Origin: Zhengitettix transpicula
Taxonomy: Eukaryota > Arthropoda > Insecta > Orthoptera > Tetrigidae
Reading direction: 5' to 3'
DNA length: 64,000 bases
Assembly (NCBI GenBank): GCA_037074705.1
Contig: CM073590.1
Span: forward strand, 236,890,101-236,954,100
Position 1 is the stretch's first letter; every line of letters begins with the position of its first letter. Made by a program: the position numbers and the translations under genes. The notes below the pieces were generated by a model that saw only the letters and a list, made by a program, of their open reading frames with translations, was not told the DNA's origin and did no database searches. Below, piece after piece: positions 23,637-35,194 of this stretch.

Positions 23637-24116
23637 GGGCAACAGGCTGCATGAGGGTAATCCACGTTGGGCAACTCCCCTTTAATAGCATAGGAAGGGA
23701 TTTGAAAGGGGGGATTCAGAAGGGTAGAGGAAGGTAGCCAAGGGTTACTAGGGCCCCCGGGCTATATTTTAAGGATCCTACCTGGCATGCGCCTAAAGAA
23801 ATGCAGGGAAAACCATAGAAAAACCTGCATCGGGTAGGTCGGGCATTGGGTACTTGTCCCACGCCCTTCCGATAGAGGGAGAGGAGTTTGCTGTGGGGAC
23901 GCAGCATTCCCTTCTCCGTGCCTCGACCAGTTTAGGAGGCAGCTGGCCGACTATTCCAATGGGAATAGCGAACAACTCTTACCGTATGCCCAAGGTCTGT
24001 GACCCCGGAACATACACCTCTCAGAACAGGCCGAGGTGCCTCGGCTTGTGGGAACCTTAGTTCAAAAACGGAGAGGAAAAGGCATCCCCAAAGGTAGCCC
24101 CTTCGTATATCTCCTA
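23595..24116 (-). repeat. Family A retroposon copy 6 with TAA-repeat tail
   Basis: Reverse-oriented. The tail appears on the plus strand as (TTA)n at 23595-23635. Target duplications TCAAACTAGCT lie at 23584-23594 and 24117-24127. The 5' end is cut at CGTATATCTCCTA. The simple-sequence tail in place of pure A is another mark of retroposition. Confidence 0.92.
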
Positions 24117-24129
24117 TCAAACTAGCTGA

Positions 24130-26785
24130 CATAAAGACTTGTTATATTTATACTTTTATAGATATAGGATGAGAGAAAGAATATAAAATTGAAGATGAAT
24201 GTATTTATTTTTCTGAAGCCTTTATTTTAATCAGTATATTGAAAAATTTAGGAATTTTAGATTTGTTGGGCCTAATGGTGAGAAATGAAGTGTTGGTTGA
24301 ATATAAGAAGTTCATAACATTAAATATGTCGGCTTTTAAACAAATAACAATTTAAGGTTAACCATAAATCAATTTCAAGATACTTAAACATTATTATGAT
24401 CATGATTATTGACAAAATTATGTTAATCATAGGAAATGAGAAAAAAAATTATTTGCTCTATAAAAACTAATTTGTATTCACTACTTTATGTCAACTTTTT
24501 TTTCCGCGAAGGAAACGGACAAATTTGCATATAATAGGTAAATTAACTTGGTGTATTTTATACGCACATTAATAAAAATAAAGGGTCGACATAAATGATG
24601 ATTCACAAAAATTAATTTCTTCAATTTAACTCAAATGTGGAATTTTAATTATGTATTATCAGTATTTTTAATTCATGACGCTTGCAGTTTTTTTGGCAAT
24701 AAATTGAGTGATTGATTGAAATGCAAATTTCTAGCAGTGTGTCCTTATTTTCGTATAAAAAGGTTCATTTGGATACATTTCACTCAAAATAATTTCCGTC
24801 TTCGTACAACCACACATGACAATCCTTTCGTCCTTAAAAGAGAGTTAAATATTTTCCTCTCACTTTTCGCTTCATTATTCACCATTGTCTTCAATATTTC
24901 ACATCAACGACGCAGATCCATTCATCCAGGAATAAAAGGCACCCCTGAATGCAAAATATACTCTCTGTCGTGCCGAATTTATTCCGCAGTGAAGTCACGG
25001 TCAGTATAGAAAACATATATATATGAGAGGGATTTTGTAGTTACACGAAACCACCCACAATCAGCATTGGGAACCATTTTTGTCTTCCACCACCAATAAA
25101 ATAAAAAAGTGAGGATATTTAACATTCATACGTGGTTAATATTTTCCTTTTTCTGGTCCATATTAATCATTATGGAAGTTTAACTGAAGATTTTTAGGTT
25201 TTAATCACAATAATTGCTCTTTATGAAAGTAAATTAATGTGCATAGTTCAAGAACAAATTAAATGCTTTCAGAAAAAAGTCTATTAAATTGTTTCAAGGG
25301 ACAATGATAGATAAATAAATGTCAACTGGTCCGGGATTCAAACCCAGCACACTAATCGGCTTAGTCTCTTGGTCTGCTCGAAATGTTTCCATCCCGTTCC
25401 ATTAATTAAAGTGAATAATGTTTTTTATGTCGGTAAAAGTCTATTTTTCTATTTTTTCTTCGTCTATATGATCCAAGGGGGCTTGTTCGTATAACGTTGA
25501 CGTAATCTAATCCAACCATTCATTAGTTTAGGGACCGTAAACACCACTCTCAGAAATAATGGATGATTCTTCAACCGTAAATTAGCGTCTCGATTGTAAC
25601 TGCCTTCACCCACCACTTTACATCAACTATCTACGCGTAAACTTCCTTCACTCCTCGTCAGCTACTGTCTCCTTAACTGTTACGGTATTAATTGTTGTCT
25701 AGGTCTTCCGCTCTACTGCCATAGTCCATTACTGTCTACTTTTACACCTCAAAATCCATTGCAGAAATAGAATGTTAAAAGTTAGATCGTTGGCAAGGAA
25801 CAATAGTGTAACACGTAAGATAAAATAGGTAAAATAAACATTTTCTTTTCAATTGTCATATATGTACGTGACCATCTTTCTTGACTTGACCTTAGTAGGT
25901 GCTGTGGCAGGATCACATGTTACTTAAAACCCGGTCGGACCGTCCTCAGCGCTTCTTTTGCATAGCGTGACTTGAAGGGGAAGAGGCGGCCATTTTGGCT
26001 CTCTCTAACCTCTCATGGCTTTAGCAAGTAGCTGTTGGCGAAGATGGGAGAATCCCTCCCTCTGTTCAACCATTCGTTCACCACTTTGCTAGTTCAGTTC
26101 TTATATAGCGGTGCCTGCGGAGACATCTTCACTCCTGGAACTCCTAGAAATACCCTATGTTCTAGTCCTTCTTTAATTATTTCCTATCTTCTAGTTTGTT
26201 TTAGTCTTCTAAACAGCGTTCCTCTTATTATCAAACCGTCCGACAGCAAATCCTCGACCGTCACTCAGGTGCGACGAAAACCCACATTACCGATTTCCTA
26301 TTCACCTTTACTAAACTCTGCCTCCTTCCTATTTCATAGAATCCCCTACGACGATATCACACAATGTATTTACAAATAATTATAAGGAGATTTGACTTTT
26401 ATTTTAGTTAATAATAAATAATTATTTTTATTTTAACCTGTGATTTTTTTCCTCCTTTGTTTCACATTCTCACTTAAAGTCTTTTTTAATCTAAGGGGTC
26501 TAAATAACGTGAGAAAGTACTAGTGCACATTTAATGGGCGATAAAACCTATCATATATATATTTATATATTAAAAATAACGGTGTGTAAATCTATTGTAG
26601 ATGGTAGGAATAAAGAACAACAACCACTGTACAAAATTTAAGTGCGCAGTTAAATGTAGACATCGACGTAGGTTGGATAAAGAAGATATCTACAGCAAAC
26701 GGCGATTAAAAACTCATGTTAAGTTACTGAAGGGTGTTTTTACACAAGAAATAACATTCAGGATAGTAATTACATTAGAAAGTAG
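24130..26785. other. Intergenic stretch with weak frames and one tRNA-like fragment
   Basis: Mostly AT-rich. At 25320-25390 the minus strand reads GCTGGGTTTGAATCCCGG, close to a polymerase III B box, with tRNA-like text before it. This could be a SINE fragment, but no A box is evident. Region 25880-26350 is more balanced, holds a TTATATAG box near 26102 and a frame at 26035-26379 starting at a non-ATG codon. I cannot assign it; a diverged LTR or a promoter is possible. A patch with TTCACCCACCACTT-type text lies near 25600. Confidence 0.35.
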
Positions 26786-26789
26786 CTAA

Positions 26790-26935
26790 TTAACAGACAA
26801 AATACAGTGATAAAATAAATACCACACAACGTTCCAGCGATCCTTGTTGCATTCGTCAGGTGATTGAGAAACGCGAGAACGACATAGCGCACAAAGGCAG
26901 GTGACGAACGCATAATATTTAATATTTTAAAATAC
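26790..26935 (-). repeat. Penelope-like terminal fragment
   Basis: On the minus strand: CACCTGACGAATGCAACAAG, then GATCGCTGGAACGTTGTGTG and GTATTTATT. This matches the ends at 51400 and 61260, with GAAAC changed to GGAAC. A CTCGCGTTTCTCAATCACC stretch precedes it. Confidence 0.6.
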
Positions 26936-27139
26936 ACGATAATATTTACAAATGTAATTTTAGCGTAGAATTTTGCTGACAATTTATTTACTGCTTTAAT
27001 GAAAACAGGCGTTATTAATTCAAAGGTTTGCCATTCGTTTATTAATCTCTGCGTTAGTAAAACAGTAGACATTAATTTAAAATCAACCAATTAGTTTTTT
27101 TTCCAATATTAGAGCTTACATAGAAATAATAATATATAC

Positions 27140-27215
27140 AATCATAATGCAGACAAAGTTTAAAAGCGGCGGACGTTTCGGCGCGTTGTTACGTCTTCTT
27201 CTTAATGAAAGAATT
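27140..27215 (-). repeat. Penelope-like terminal hairpin motif, fourth family
   Basis: On the minus strand: AAGAAGAAGACGTAACAACG followed by CGCCGAAACGTCCGCC. GACGT and ACGTC can pair around the loop. It resembles the tails at 19530 and 43150 in ending with GAAACGTC. Confidence 0.45.
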
Positions 27216-27389
27216 AAATTCAAAATTTATCTTTGATTTTAGTTCTTCCTTTTCATTTCCGGTATTACGTTTTTCGCAGTTATAAAATGGCGCAAATCTG
27301 ACTGGACACGACCGCCATTTTAACTTTTTTCCTTAGTAATTGATTCTTAGTTTTACGTTTTTTCTTGTTGGTTGTATTTATTACGTGTT

Positions 27390-28160
27390 GTGTGCCCGGC
27401 GTTGCCCGTGAATTTATTTATATAAACCCCGAAAAAATATTTAATTATATATTAATCTTTAGTCAAGAAGTGATTTAACCAGTGAATCTAACTGGATCCT
27501 AGTTCCATACATACTTTCGACCGATAGTGCATTAATTGAACAGCTGTAAAATACATTGAATTTCATTGCATCAGTCCCTACAAACATACCTCCGAATTTC
27601 TTCTTAAATATACTCCTTGAGTATTGCAGGATGTAATTGTCTCTCAGTCTGCAGACATTAGGAAAGATTAAATTGATGAAATTCTTATCTAGATTCACAA
27701 TTTAAACAAAAAGTCGCCATATTTGAGTCACTAATACGGCGCGAAAATTAACTTCCATTTTCCTCAAGGATCATAAAATATTTTGTATTGTTTTTTATTA
27801 TCATTCTATGGAGTATTACTGGATAAAATACTACTTTTATTCAATGAAAATATTTCCGCTTCATTTCATTACGGAAAAAGGAACTATTTCCTTTGTTTGT
27901 CCCGTAGTAACGTCTCTCTCACTCTGTCGTGACGTCATGGTCTCTTGGCGTGCAGTAATTTAACAGGAAAGTGTCATATTTTTTAAATATAATTCTATCC
28001 ACCTTTGTGCTACAGGTTTCTCACCCCCACAGTACCGTTTACCGTCGTTTGAAGAATAAGTGTATCAATTTTTGTCGCAATCTGTCCACGCGTTTATATG
28101 TGTATAGAGATGAACCTGAATACATACATACATACAAATAAATATCCTTTTTTATTCTAT
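27390..28160 (-). mobile_element. Helitron-like element B3
   Basis: The left end on the minus strand carries CGGGCAACGCCGGGCAC, the terminal hairpin, followed by a decayed terminus. The right end reads GAATAGAATAAAAAAGG, then GTATGTATGTATG, equivalent to the 5' TCTATATAATAAAAAAG of cleaner copies. Inside are TGACGTCA near 27931, a GGGGGTGAGAAACC hairpin near 28020 and the broken coding-like segment at 27459-27725. Confidence 0.65.
27459..27725 (-). pseudogene. Broken copy of the coding-like segment in Helitron-like element B3
   Basis: On the minus strand ATATGGCGAC at about 27721 corresponds to the ATGGCTGAC start of the 18221-18610 frame, with one base missing. Further on KKKFGGMF matches KKYGGIF there. 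The uninterrupted reading at 27459-27698 starts at a GTG and mixes two ancestral frames. The same text recurs, with other breaks, in elements B6, B7 and B8. Confidence 0.45.
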
Positions 28161-28164
28161 TCAT

Positions 28165-29265
28165 TATAACTATTATTGCAGTATAATAAATTTCCGGTAA
28201 TATGAAAGATGATGGAAATGGTAAGGATACATTGTAAAGTATGAAGTTTGTTATTGTAATATTTTATCCTATTTTTGTAATCTTATATTGTGACGTATCG
28301 AATTTCTCGACCAAGGACTAACGGAATGAATAATAAATCTAAATCAAAGGAATCCATGCGCAATAATAATATGTTGAGTTTTCTCAAGTCAGATAAGAAA
28401 TATTTTTATAAACAAATTGCCGTTTAAAAGGATTTATTGAATAATGATCCATAGTTATTTACGAATTTTTTTATGAATAATATGCATTATATGAATGCAT
28501 TTTCTTCTCAAAGTTAAAAAACTCCCAGTTTAGAAAATCTTTCAACTATAAATGGTCATTTTGCGCAGCGGCAAAGAAATAAAGATTAATTATTATTTTT
28601 TGGGCTAATGATCTACCATATCAGATGAGTAATTGATATGAAAGTTTTCTGTAACATTAGGCCGTCTCTAATGGGGGAACAATGATGTCTTCATGTCTGC
28701 GATATAAATGTCCGCAATCTTGAAGAGAGCTGAGGCCATTACACATCTTGGAGAGATAAAGTGCAGGGTCAGTCGTTGCTAATAACAGCGCTACATCTCC
28801 GAAATCGTGAGAAAGGAAAAAAAATAAAAGAGGTAAGAGGACTGAGAGGAAGAGACAGAGGAAAAGTCGCTGGCACCACGATAAAGCACAAGTCAAATGT
28901 CAAGAGATATTAAACACGTCAAGTTCGAAACTTGTATCAATAACGTACGACAAAATTATCGACACGTCATTACGATAAAAATTTACGAATTATTTCAGTC
29001 AACGTGTATTAATTTTAATATGGATTTAATTTGATATTAAGGCACGTACTGCGATATACACAAAAGGAATTATTAAACATAGTTGAAGGATTTATTCCGT
29101 CAGAAGGAATTCATTATATATTTTCCTATCCACTTTCTTTATGGTGGTATTTTTTTTAATTTAGAAGAATAACGTTGAAGGAGTTTCACATGTTAGAAAT
29201 AATTTTTGTTTTGAAATGCAGAGAGAGAGAAAAAAAAATCAGAATTAAGGTGGTGGTGGTGTCTG
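28165..29265. other. Intergenic stretch with a GC-balanced island at 28650-28890
   Basis: The island is apparently single-copy, with a 79-codon minus-strand frame (28657-28896) that is leucine-rich and has no recognised domain. The remainder is AT-rich. A GGTGGTGGTG patch lies near 29252. Confidence 0.35.
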
Positions 29266-29934
29266 AACACTCCTCATCACTAAGTTCGAGTTTATTCCGT
29301 TTAAGTCTATAACAAATAATTGAATATCTTAATAACTAAATATTATTTTAAAAATTTCAATTTTTTTTTATAAAATTATGGGTACATAATTTACATATCG
29401 TTACTTTTATGGGTGAATTATTAGCAGAGGATTGATTTTACGAGGTTCTGTTAGAAATTAACAATTTTGGAACAGTTTGACAATATTTTTCATAATAAAA
29501 CCAAAATAAAAATACAGCTGAATTTAAAAATGAATATTTATAAAATAAGAGTATGAATTATTTCACATATGCTTACTTTTACGTTAAATGTTTAACCCAA
29601 TAAGCATAAAAGACTGAGTCTTTAAAAAACTGAAGATTTTTAGGAAATCATATTTAGAAAAACTTTGCCTAGAAAAATGTGCTACGAAAGGATAAAAATT
29701 TGATTTTCAGAAAGTTAAAATTCTTACAAGTGCATTTGGTAGATTCGCGTAATTAAATCAAGATAAAATGACGTCATAGTAGGGCGAAATATGAGATGAA
29801 GATTTTTTCCTCATTAAAATTTAATTTCTATCATTAATTTCTATTCTGCTAGCGCCAATATATTTACGTTACATTTGAATAGAATATTATTATAATAATA
29901 ACATAAATTCTGAGTTATATATATATATATATAT

Positions 29935-31001
29935 TGTAATGCCAATTAATTAGGAAATTAATTGTTTCAACATACAAATCTAATTTGTCTGAGAATTTTA
30001 TTATAATGGCATGAGCTTTTGGAACAACCATAGAAAACCCGGCTCTGTTCCTTTGTCGGAAGGTCTGAAAAACGGCGTATTCCACGCTAAATTGCGAGAC
30101 GAGAGTTCAGTTCGCAGGAACATATGGTGAGATAGAGTTCACATTAAGATATTGAGAGAGTGAGTCCGCGGAAAAACATTGAAGAGTAGATTTCACGGAA
30201 ATACATAGTCGAGATATAACAGTTTTTGCAAGGAGAACTCAACAGGGTTGGCAATTAGCATTACAAAGTAAAACATTCTGAAAAGCATAACGTTAAAACC
30301 TGCTAAGTAAAAGTAGTTTTGTGTCCGTAGCCGGCCAGAAACAGTAAAATCTCAGTTTGAGGTAAATGCAGTAAAGACTGGTAAATCTTCAAGCCACGGA
30401 GTTCAACTAAGGGAAGCAGAAGTCACCTAGGGCGAGCGTTCAACCGATAGATGACGAAAAGAGGGTCATCTGAGTTCCCGACATCATATAAAATTTTGGC
30501 TTAAAATCTGTGAGTTTAGAAGCAGTGTAAAACCCCGAAATAGTGTTTTCGAAAATTACAGGTATACTGGAATGCTGGGCAGACGTGAGTAACAATTTAC
30601 AAAACAATTAATTATGTAAACGTAATTGAAAGATAGACGGCAGACTTCGTTCTTCATTTTTTTAAAATTGTTAATCAGAGTCAATCTTTTTACTTCTTAA
30701 TTTCGTTCTCATTTTAAACGTTGTTCTAGTTTAATTGACGAGTAAATTTCTTTTCTTTTAATTGTGATTTGTTTGTTAATAAGATAATAAATATAATTGA
30801 TGTGTCCATTATCAAACCCAGTTGAGAAATTGAATATTTTAAATTTGTAAACTGTTTGAGTTATTGCCACAACAAATCTTTTGTTCGTAAATAATTAATC
30901 TTTTATTTAATTAACGATTTCTAAATAATCATTACAAAATGGCTTCCGCTCGAATTCTTCAAATTAATTAAATTAACTAATGTTTCTAAATAAATATTAC
31001 A
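29935..31001. mobile_element. Solo LTR 3, inserted in family C unit 1
   Basis: A 1067-bp segment starts TGTAATGCC and ends TATTACA, so the ends are inverted (TGTAAT/ATTACA) with the TG...CA rule. ATAT flanks both sides. Family C unit 2 supplies the empty site: its AT-rich junction near 31770-31795 runs on without the insert, and sequence matches on both sides. No internal coding is left, so this is a solo LTR or a similar terminal-repeat remnant. Confidence 0.75.
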
Positions 31002-31919
31002 ATATAATTTAAATATACAGTTAATAATTCAGTTCTTTAATGTTAGTTTGTTATTGTAAAAAATGGATTTTACAGTACGTACTTAAAGCGCGGACACTGT
31101 TGCAAACACAACAAAATTCAAACGTAAAAGTTTATTTCGTTTAAGTTTAACAAACAAATATTTTAATATCTAAGAAACTGAATATTCTTTTAAAAAATTC
31201 AAGTTTTTTGAAAAAATTATTGGTACATAATTTACATAGCGTTATTTTTACGGATAAATACTAGGTAAGGATTATGTGGTTATGTCAAAAATAACCAAGC
31301 AATATAGGAACAGTTTCATAATATTTTTTGCGGTTATACCATCATAATAAAACTAAAATAAAAATATAGCTGAATTTAAAATGGATATTTCAAAATTAAT
31401 AGTATAACTTATTTGAAATATTCTTACTTTTTCGTTAACTGTTTATCACATAAGTATAAAAGGATGAGTCTTTAAAAATCTTAAGATTTTTGTAGGGTGC
31501 AAATGATGTTCAGAAAAACGTTGCCTAGAAAAATGTGCTACGAAAGAATAAAATTTGATTTTTAAAAAGTTAAAAATCTTAACTGTGTATTTTTTAGATT
31601 CGCGTAATTAAATCTAAATAAAATGGCGTCATAGTAGGGAAAAAGATGAGATGAAATTTATTTTTTTAGTTTCAATTTAATTTTTATTATTAATTTCTAG
31701 TCTGTTAGCAGCTATATATTTACGTTACATTTTAATAACGTATTATTATAATAATAATATATATTGTGACTTATTTATATATATATATTTAAATATCCAT
31801 TTAATAATTCAATTCTTTAACGTTTGTTTGTTATTGTAAAAAAATTGGATTTTACAGTACGTATATAAAGCGCGGACAGTGTTGCCAACACAACAAACGT
31901 AAAAGTTTATATTACTTCC

Positions 31920-32290
31920 GCAGTTTCCAGATTATCCTTCGTGTATTTGAGCTCTTAGAGACACACACTACTACCAAAAATATTCCTTACAAAGGCTAAA
32001 AAATTTCCGTAAGTTTCCAAGCGCGTACTAGGTCTAGTTTTTCAGTCATAAATGACTCGGGCCGTTTTCGAGTAAATGGACTCCTGATGTTAAACAGAGT
32101 TCCTCACTTACGGTATCCAGTTAACAACCGCATTTTGTGGCGAGGGCTGTTAATTGGTAACGAGCACTTTAAAACAAGGGAGGCTCAAGGGAAAATTTGC
32201 ACTTGGCCCGCAAGAATTCTGCGTGCCAGGAAACAAATCGAAACAACACGCACACAAACACAAAGAGACCTTCCACGGGCATCAAAGCGG
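31920..32290. other. GC-balanced segment between family C units
   Basis: About 370 bp, not repeated in the window. The 85-codon frame from 32087 has no recognised domain. Confidence 0.3.
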
Positions 32291-32954
32291 ATAATCCGTA
32301 ACTTATGCTTACTTTTCCGTAAGTCTTTAACTCCATACATATGAAAGACTGATGCTATTAAATTCTTAAGGTTTTAACACAGTTAAAAATAATGTTTAGA
32401 AAAAAGTTACCTCCATAAATGTGCTACAAAATCATAAAATTCAATTTTAAGACAGTTCAAAAATTTTTTTGTTAGACTCGAATAATTAAAATGACGTCAT
32501 AGTGGGGCGAAATATGAGATGAATTTTTTTTCTTCATTTAAATTTAATTTTCTTACATTAATTTCCAGTTTGTTAGCGGCTATATATTTACATTAATTTG
32601 AATTACATATTTTCACGATAATTTCATAAATTGTTAGGTTATTTATATTTATGTCTATTAATTAATGCTATAAAATTATATTTTAAGACAGTTTAAAAAA
32701 TTTTACCAGTGCATTTGTTAGACTCGCATAATTAAAATGACGTCATAGTAGGACGAAAAGTGGGATTGATTTTTTTCCTTCATTTATATTAAATATTTTT
32801 GACATTAATTTCTAGTCTGTTAGCGGATATATATTTACAATACATTTATTAAATTACATATAATCATGATAATTACATAAATTTTGGGTTAGTTATATTT
32901 TTTTATGTCTATTTAATAAATTAGTACTTTAAACATTGTTTGGTATATTAGTAA

Positions 32955-33262
32955 TGCTTTATCCCCCAGGACTTCTATTCTCTGATGTTCGTATAGAGAA
33001 ATGTTACTTACATTAAAAGCAAGTTTACAGCGCCAGAATATTGAAGCTTTGACGCGTCTACACACTGCTGTAATTTGTGCAGACTGTCAGAAGAACCACA
33101 AGAAAACATCCTACTTTTTACCGGCAATTAATTTTCAAATTACTATAAAAACTCTACTACGTATTGTAAATAAAATTGTGCTGTCCGGTTATGTCCATAT
33201 TTAACGTATTTATCTATCAGTCGTCTCACAAGTTAAAATTCTCCATATACAGAACAAACGAT
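32955..33262. other. Short intergenic stretch with an unassigned frame
   Basis: The ATG frame at 33001-33204 (67 codons) has two cysteines in a CADC arrangement but no family I can name. Chance is the simplest explanation. Confidence 0.25.
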
Positions 33263-33274
33263 GAAGGCACAGCT

Positions 33275-33721
33275 TCTCCCAGGTTTTGAACTATGGTTCC
33301 CACAAGCCGATGCACCTCGGACTGTTCTGAGAGGTGTATGTTCCAGGGTCAAAGACCTTGGGCATACGGTAAGAGTTGTCGCTATTCCCATTGGAATAGT
33401 TGGCCAGCTGCCTCCTAAACTGGTCGAAGCACGGGGAAGGGAATGCTGCGTCCCCACAGCAACCCCTCTCCCGCTATCGGAAGGGCGTGGGACAAGTACC
33501 CAATGCCCGACCTACCTGATGCAGGTTTTTCTATGGTTTTCCCTGCATTTCTTTAGGCGAATGCCGGGTAGGATCTATAAAATATTGCCCGGGGGCCCTA
33601 GTTAACCCTTGGCCACCTTCCTCTTTCCTTCCGCATACCCCCTTTAAAATCCCTTCCTATGATATTAAAGGGGAGTTGTCCAACGTGGATTACCCTCATG
33701 TAGCCTGTTGCCCTAAAAAAA
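33275..33721 (+). repeat. Family A retroposon copy 7 with perfect 12-bp target duplication
   Basis: Duplications GAAGGCACAGCT lie at 33263-33274 and 33722-33733. The copy is 5'-truncated (starts TCTCCCAGGTTTTGAACT) and ends GTAGCCTGTTGCCCTAAAAAAA. The right-hand flank is itself an older family A fragment. Confidence 0.93.
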
Positions 33722-33733
33722 GAAGGCACAGCT

Positions 33734-33795
33734 AAACCCTCTCCCGCCATCGGAAGGGCAAGGGACAAGTATCAAATGCCCGACCTACCTATAAA
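33734..33795 (+). repeat. Older family A fragment flanking copy 7
   Basis: AACCCTCTCCCGCCATCGG, GGGCAAGGGACAAGTA and AATGCCCGACCTACCT match the middle of family A. Copy 7 landed at its left edge, so this is a nested same-family insertion. Confidence 0.75.
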
Positions 33796-33877
33796 TTAAC
33801 ATGAATCCCATTCATAATTCTTTATAAATTTCATGTTAAAAAATGACCCAATATACTAAGTTTTATTATTAACAACC

Positions 33878-35190
33878 TGAATGCCCGGCGTTGCCCGGAC
33901 ATATATTTTAATTATCCCGAAGAAGGAACCTCTCGGTAAACTTTTTTTTTCACCAGCATCAATAGTGTCAGTGTTTGAAACATTTACCCCTTTTCCGTTC
34001 CCCTCCTCGACCTAACCCTTCGGTATCTAACTTCAGATAAACCAAGATGATGACTGACGGTCACCCTTCGTGGTTCTATCTTCGCGTACTGTACGGGGTT
34101 GAAAATATACACTAAAACATCTGAAGAAGAAACTATTCATTTCATCGACATCGAAAACACATTATTTGACGATAATAACGTCAGTTTTAGTACGTTTTAA
34201 AATTCCTCCCCTACCTCCGCTCCTAGGGGCCGAACTATATAAAACCAGTATGGTAATGGCAATAATTAAACTCATTGACATCTATAACGCTGGATTTGAA
34301 ACCAATCTCGGGGAATTCTGAGATTCTACACAGAAATTTGTTTCGTCCTTTTCCATCCCTACTCCGGGGGGTTGAAATAAAGCTTAACGTATATTAAATG
34401 AATAAGAAAGATAGTATACACTAAATGTCAGAATAAAAGTCAGTGATTTCCATAACCCCAGATTCGTTTCAAATCATAGTTGTGTACGCGGAAATTTATT
34501 TCAACACGCTTACACCATCATTCCTCAGGGCTGAACTACAAACATAACTAAATTGGCGAAGGTGGAATGAGAATCAATTTCAGGGGGATTCTGACCGCGT
34601 AACCCCCACAGGACTTGACGTGTACGTGTTCTGGAAGACATGAAACTCAGTGAGTTTAATAACCACAGATTCAACACCAGTCTCGGTTGTTTTCTCATTA
34701 GATAATATAACGGAATTTCACTCACTTCCTCCCCCACCCCCTCATCTAGGGGCTGAAATACTCATTAACTGACATAATGAAAGCCGAATTAAACTCATTG
34801 ACTACTAGAACCGTGGAATTGACACCGATGCAGGTTGGTTCACGTTATTTCAATGTAACGCCCAACGCACCCCATCCCGCATTGATGCTGTAAGGGGTTG
34901 AAATTATGCACTTAAAACATCCCGATATAAACTATTCATTTCATAGACCCCAAAAGCTAATTATTTTCGGTTAATTCCGGCCGTTCTAGCATGTTTTAAA
35001 TTTTAGCCCTGTTCACCTTTTCGGAGTTTCCTGATGCTTCGAAAGGCCGATAGAAACCTTTGCGGGCGTGCGTAAAAAATAGTCACCAAAATTTCATTGC
35101 AATTGGATGAATGGTTTACGAACGCATATGCGACTCACAGAAAGACAGACATTGATTAATATACATATATATATATATATATCGTATAAA
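33878..35190 (-). mobile_element. Helitron-like element B4 with tandem internal units
   Basis: The left end carries TGCCCGGCGTTGCCCGG (the reverse of the 3' hairpin). The body holds at least four diverged internal units (AACTCATTGACAT-type text near 34270, 34440, 34650 and 34790, and GGGGTTGAAAT near 34370 and 34895). Toward the right it reads CATTGCAATTGGATGAATGG, GACAGACATTGATTAATA and a (TA)n run, taking the place of the CATACATACA block of other copies. Confidence 0.55.
35160..35182. repeat. (TA)n microsatellite
   Basis: Short TA run at the right end of the Helitron-like element B4. Confidence 0.9.
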
Positions 35191-35194
35191 ATAT

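Larger units (their letters stand above)
29270..32950. repeat. Tandem array of about four related units (family C)
   Basis: Units begin near 29270, 31111, 32290 and 32665. Each contains GTGCTACGAAA-type text and a TTAGACTCGCATAATTAAA core, then AAAATGACGTCATAGTAGG, GCGAAATATGAGATGAA and CTAGTCTGTTAGCGGCTATA. TGACGTCA is intact in units 1, 3 and 4 (near 29769, 32494 and 32739) and is TGGCGTCA in unit 2. Unit 1 is split by a solo LTR. Units 3 and 4 are shorter. Between units 2 and 3 (31920-32290) lies unrelated, more balanced DNA. No open frame is shared. Confidence 0.7.

Noticed and set aside
25320..25390. tRNA-derived SINE
   Set aside because: Only a B-box-like half is visible and no second copy occurs in the window.
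26035..26379. 114-codon frame, possible small secreted or LTR-related protein
   Set aside because: It starts at TTG, shows no signal or domain, and sits in a region that could equally be an LTR remnant.
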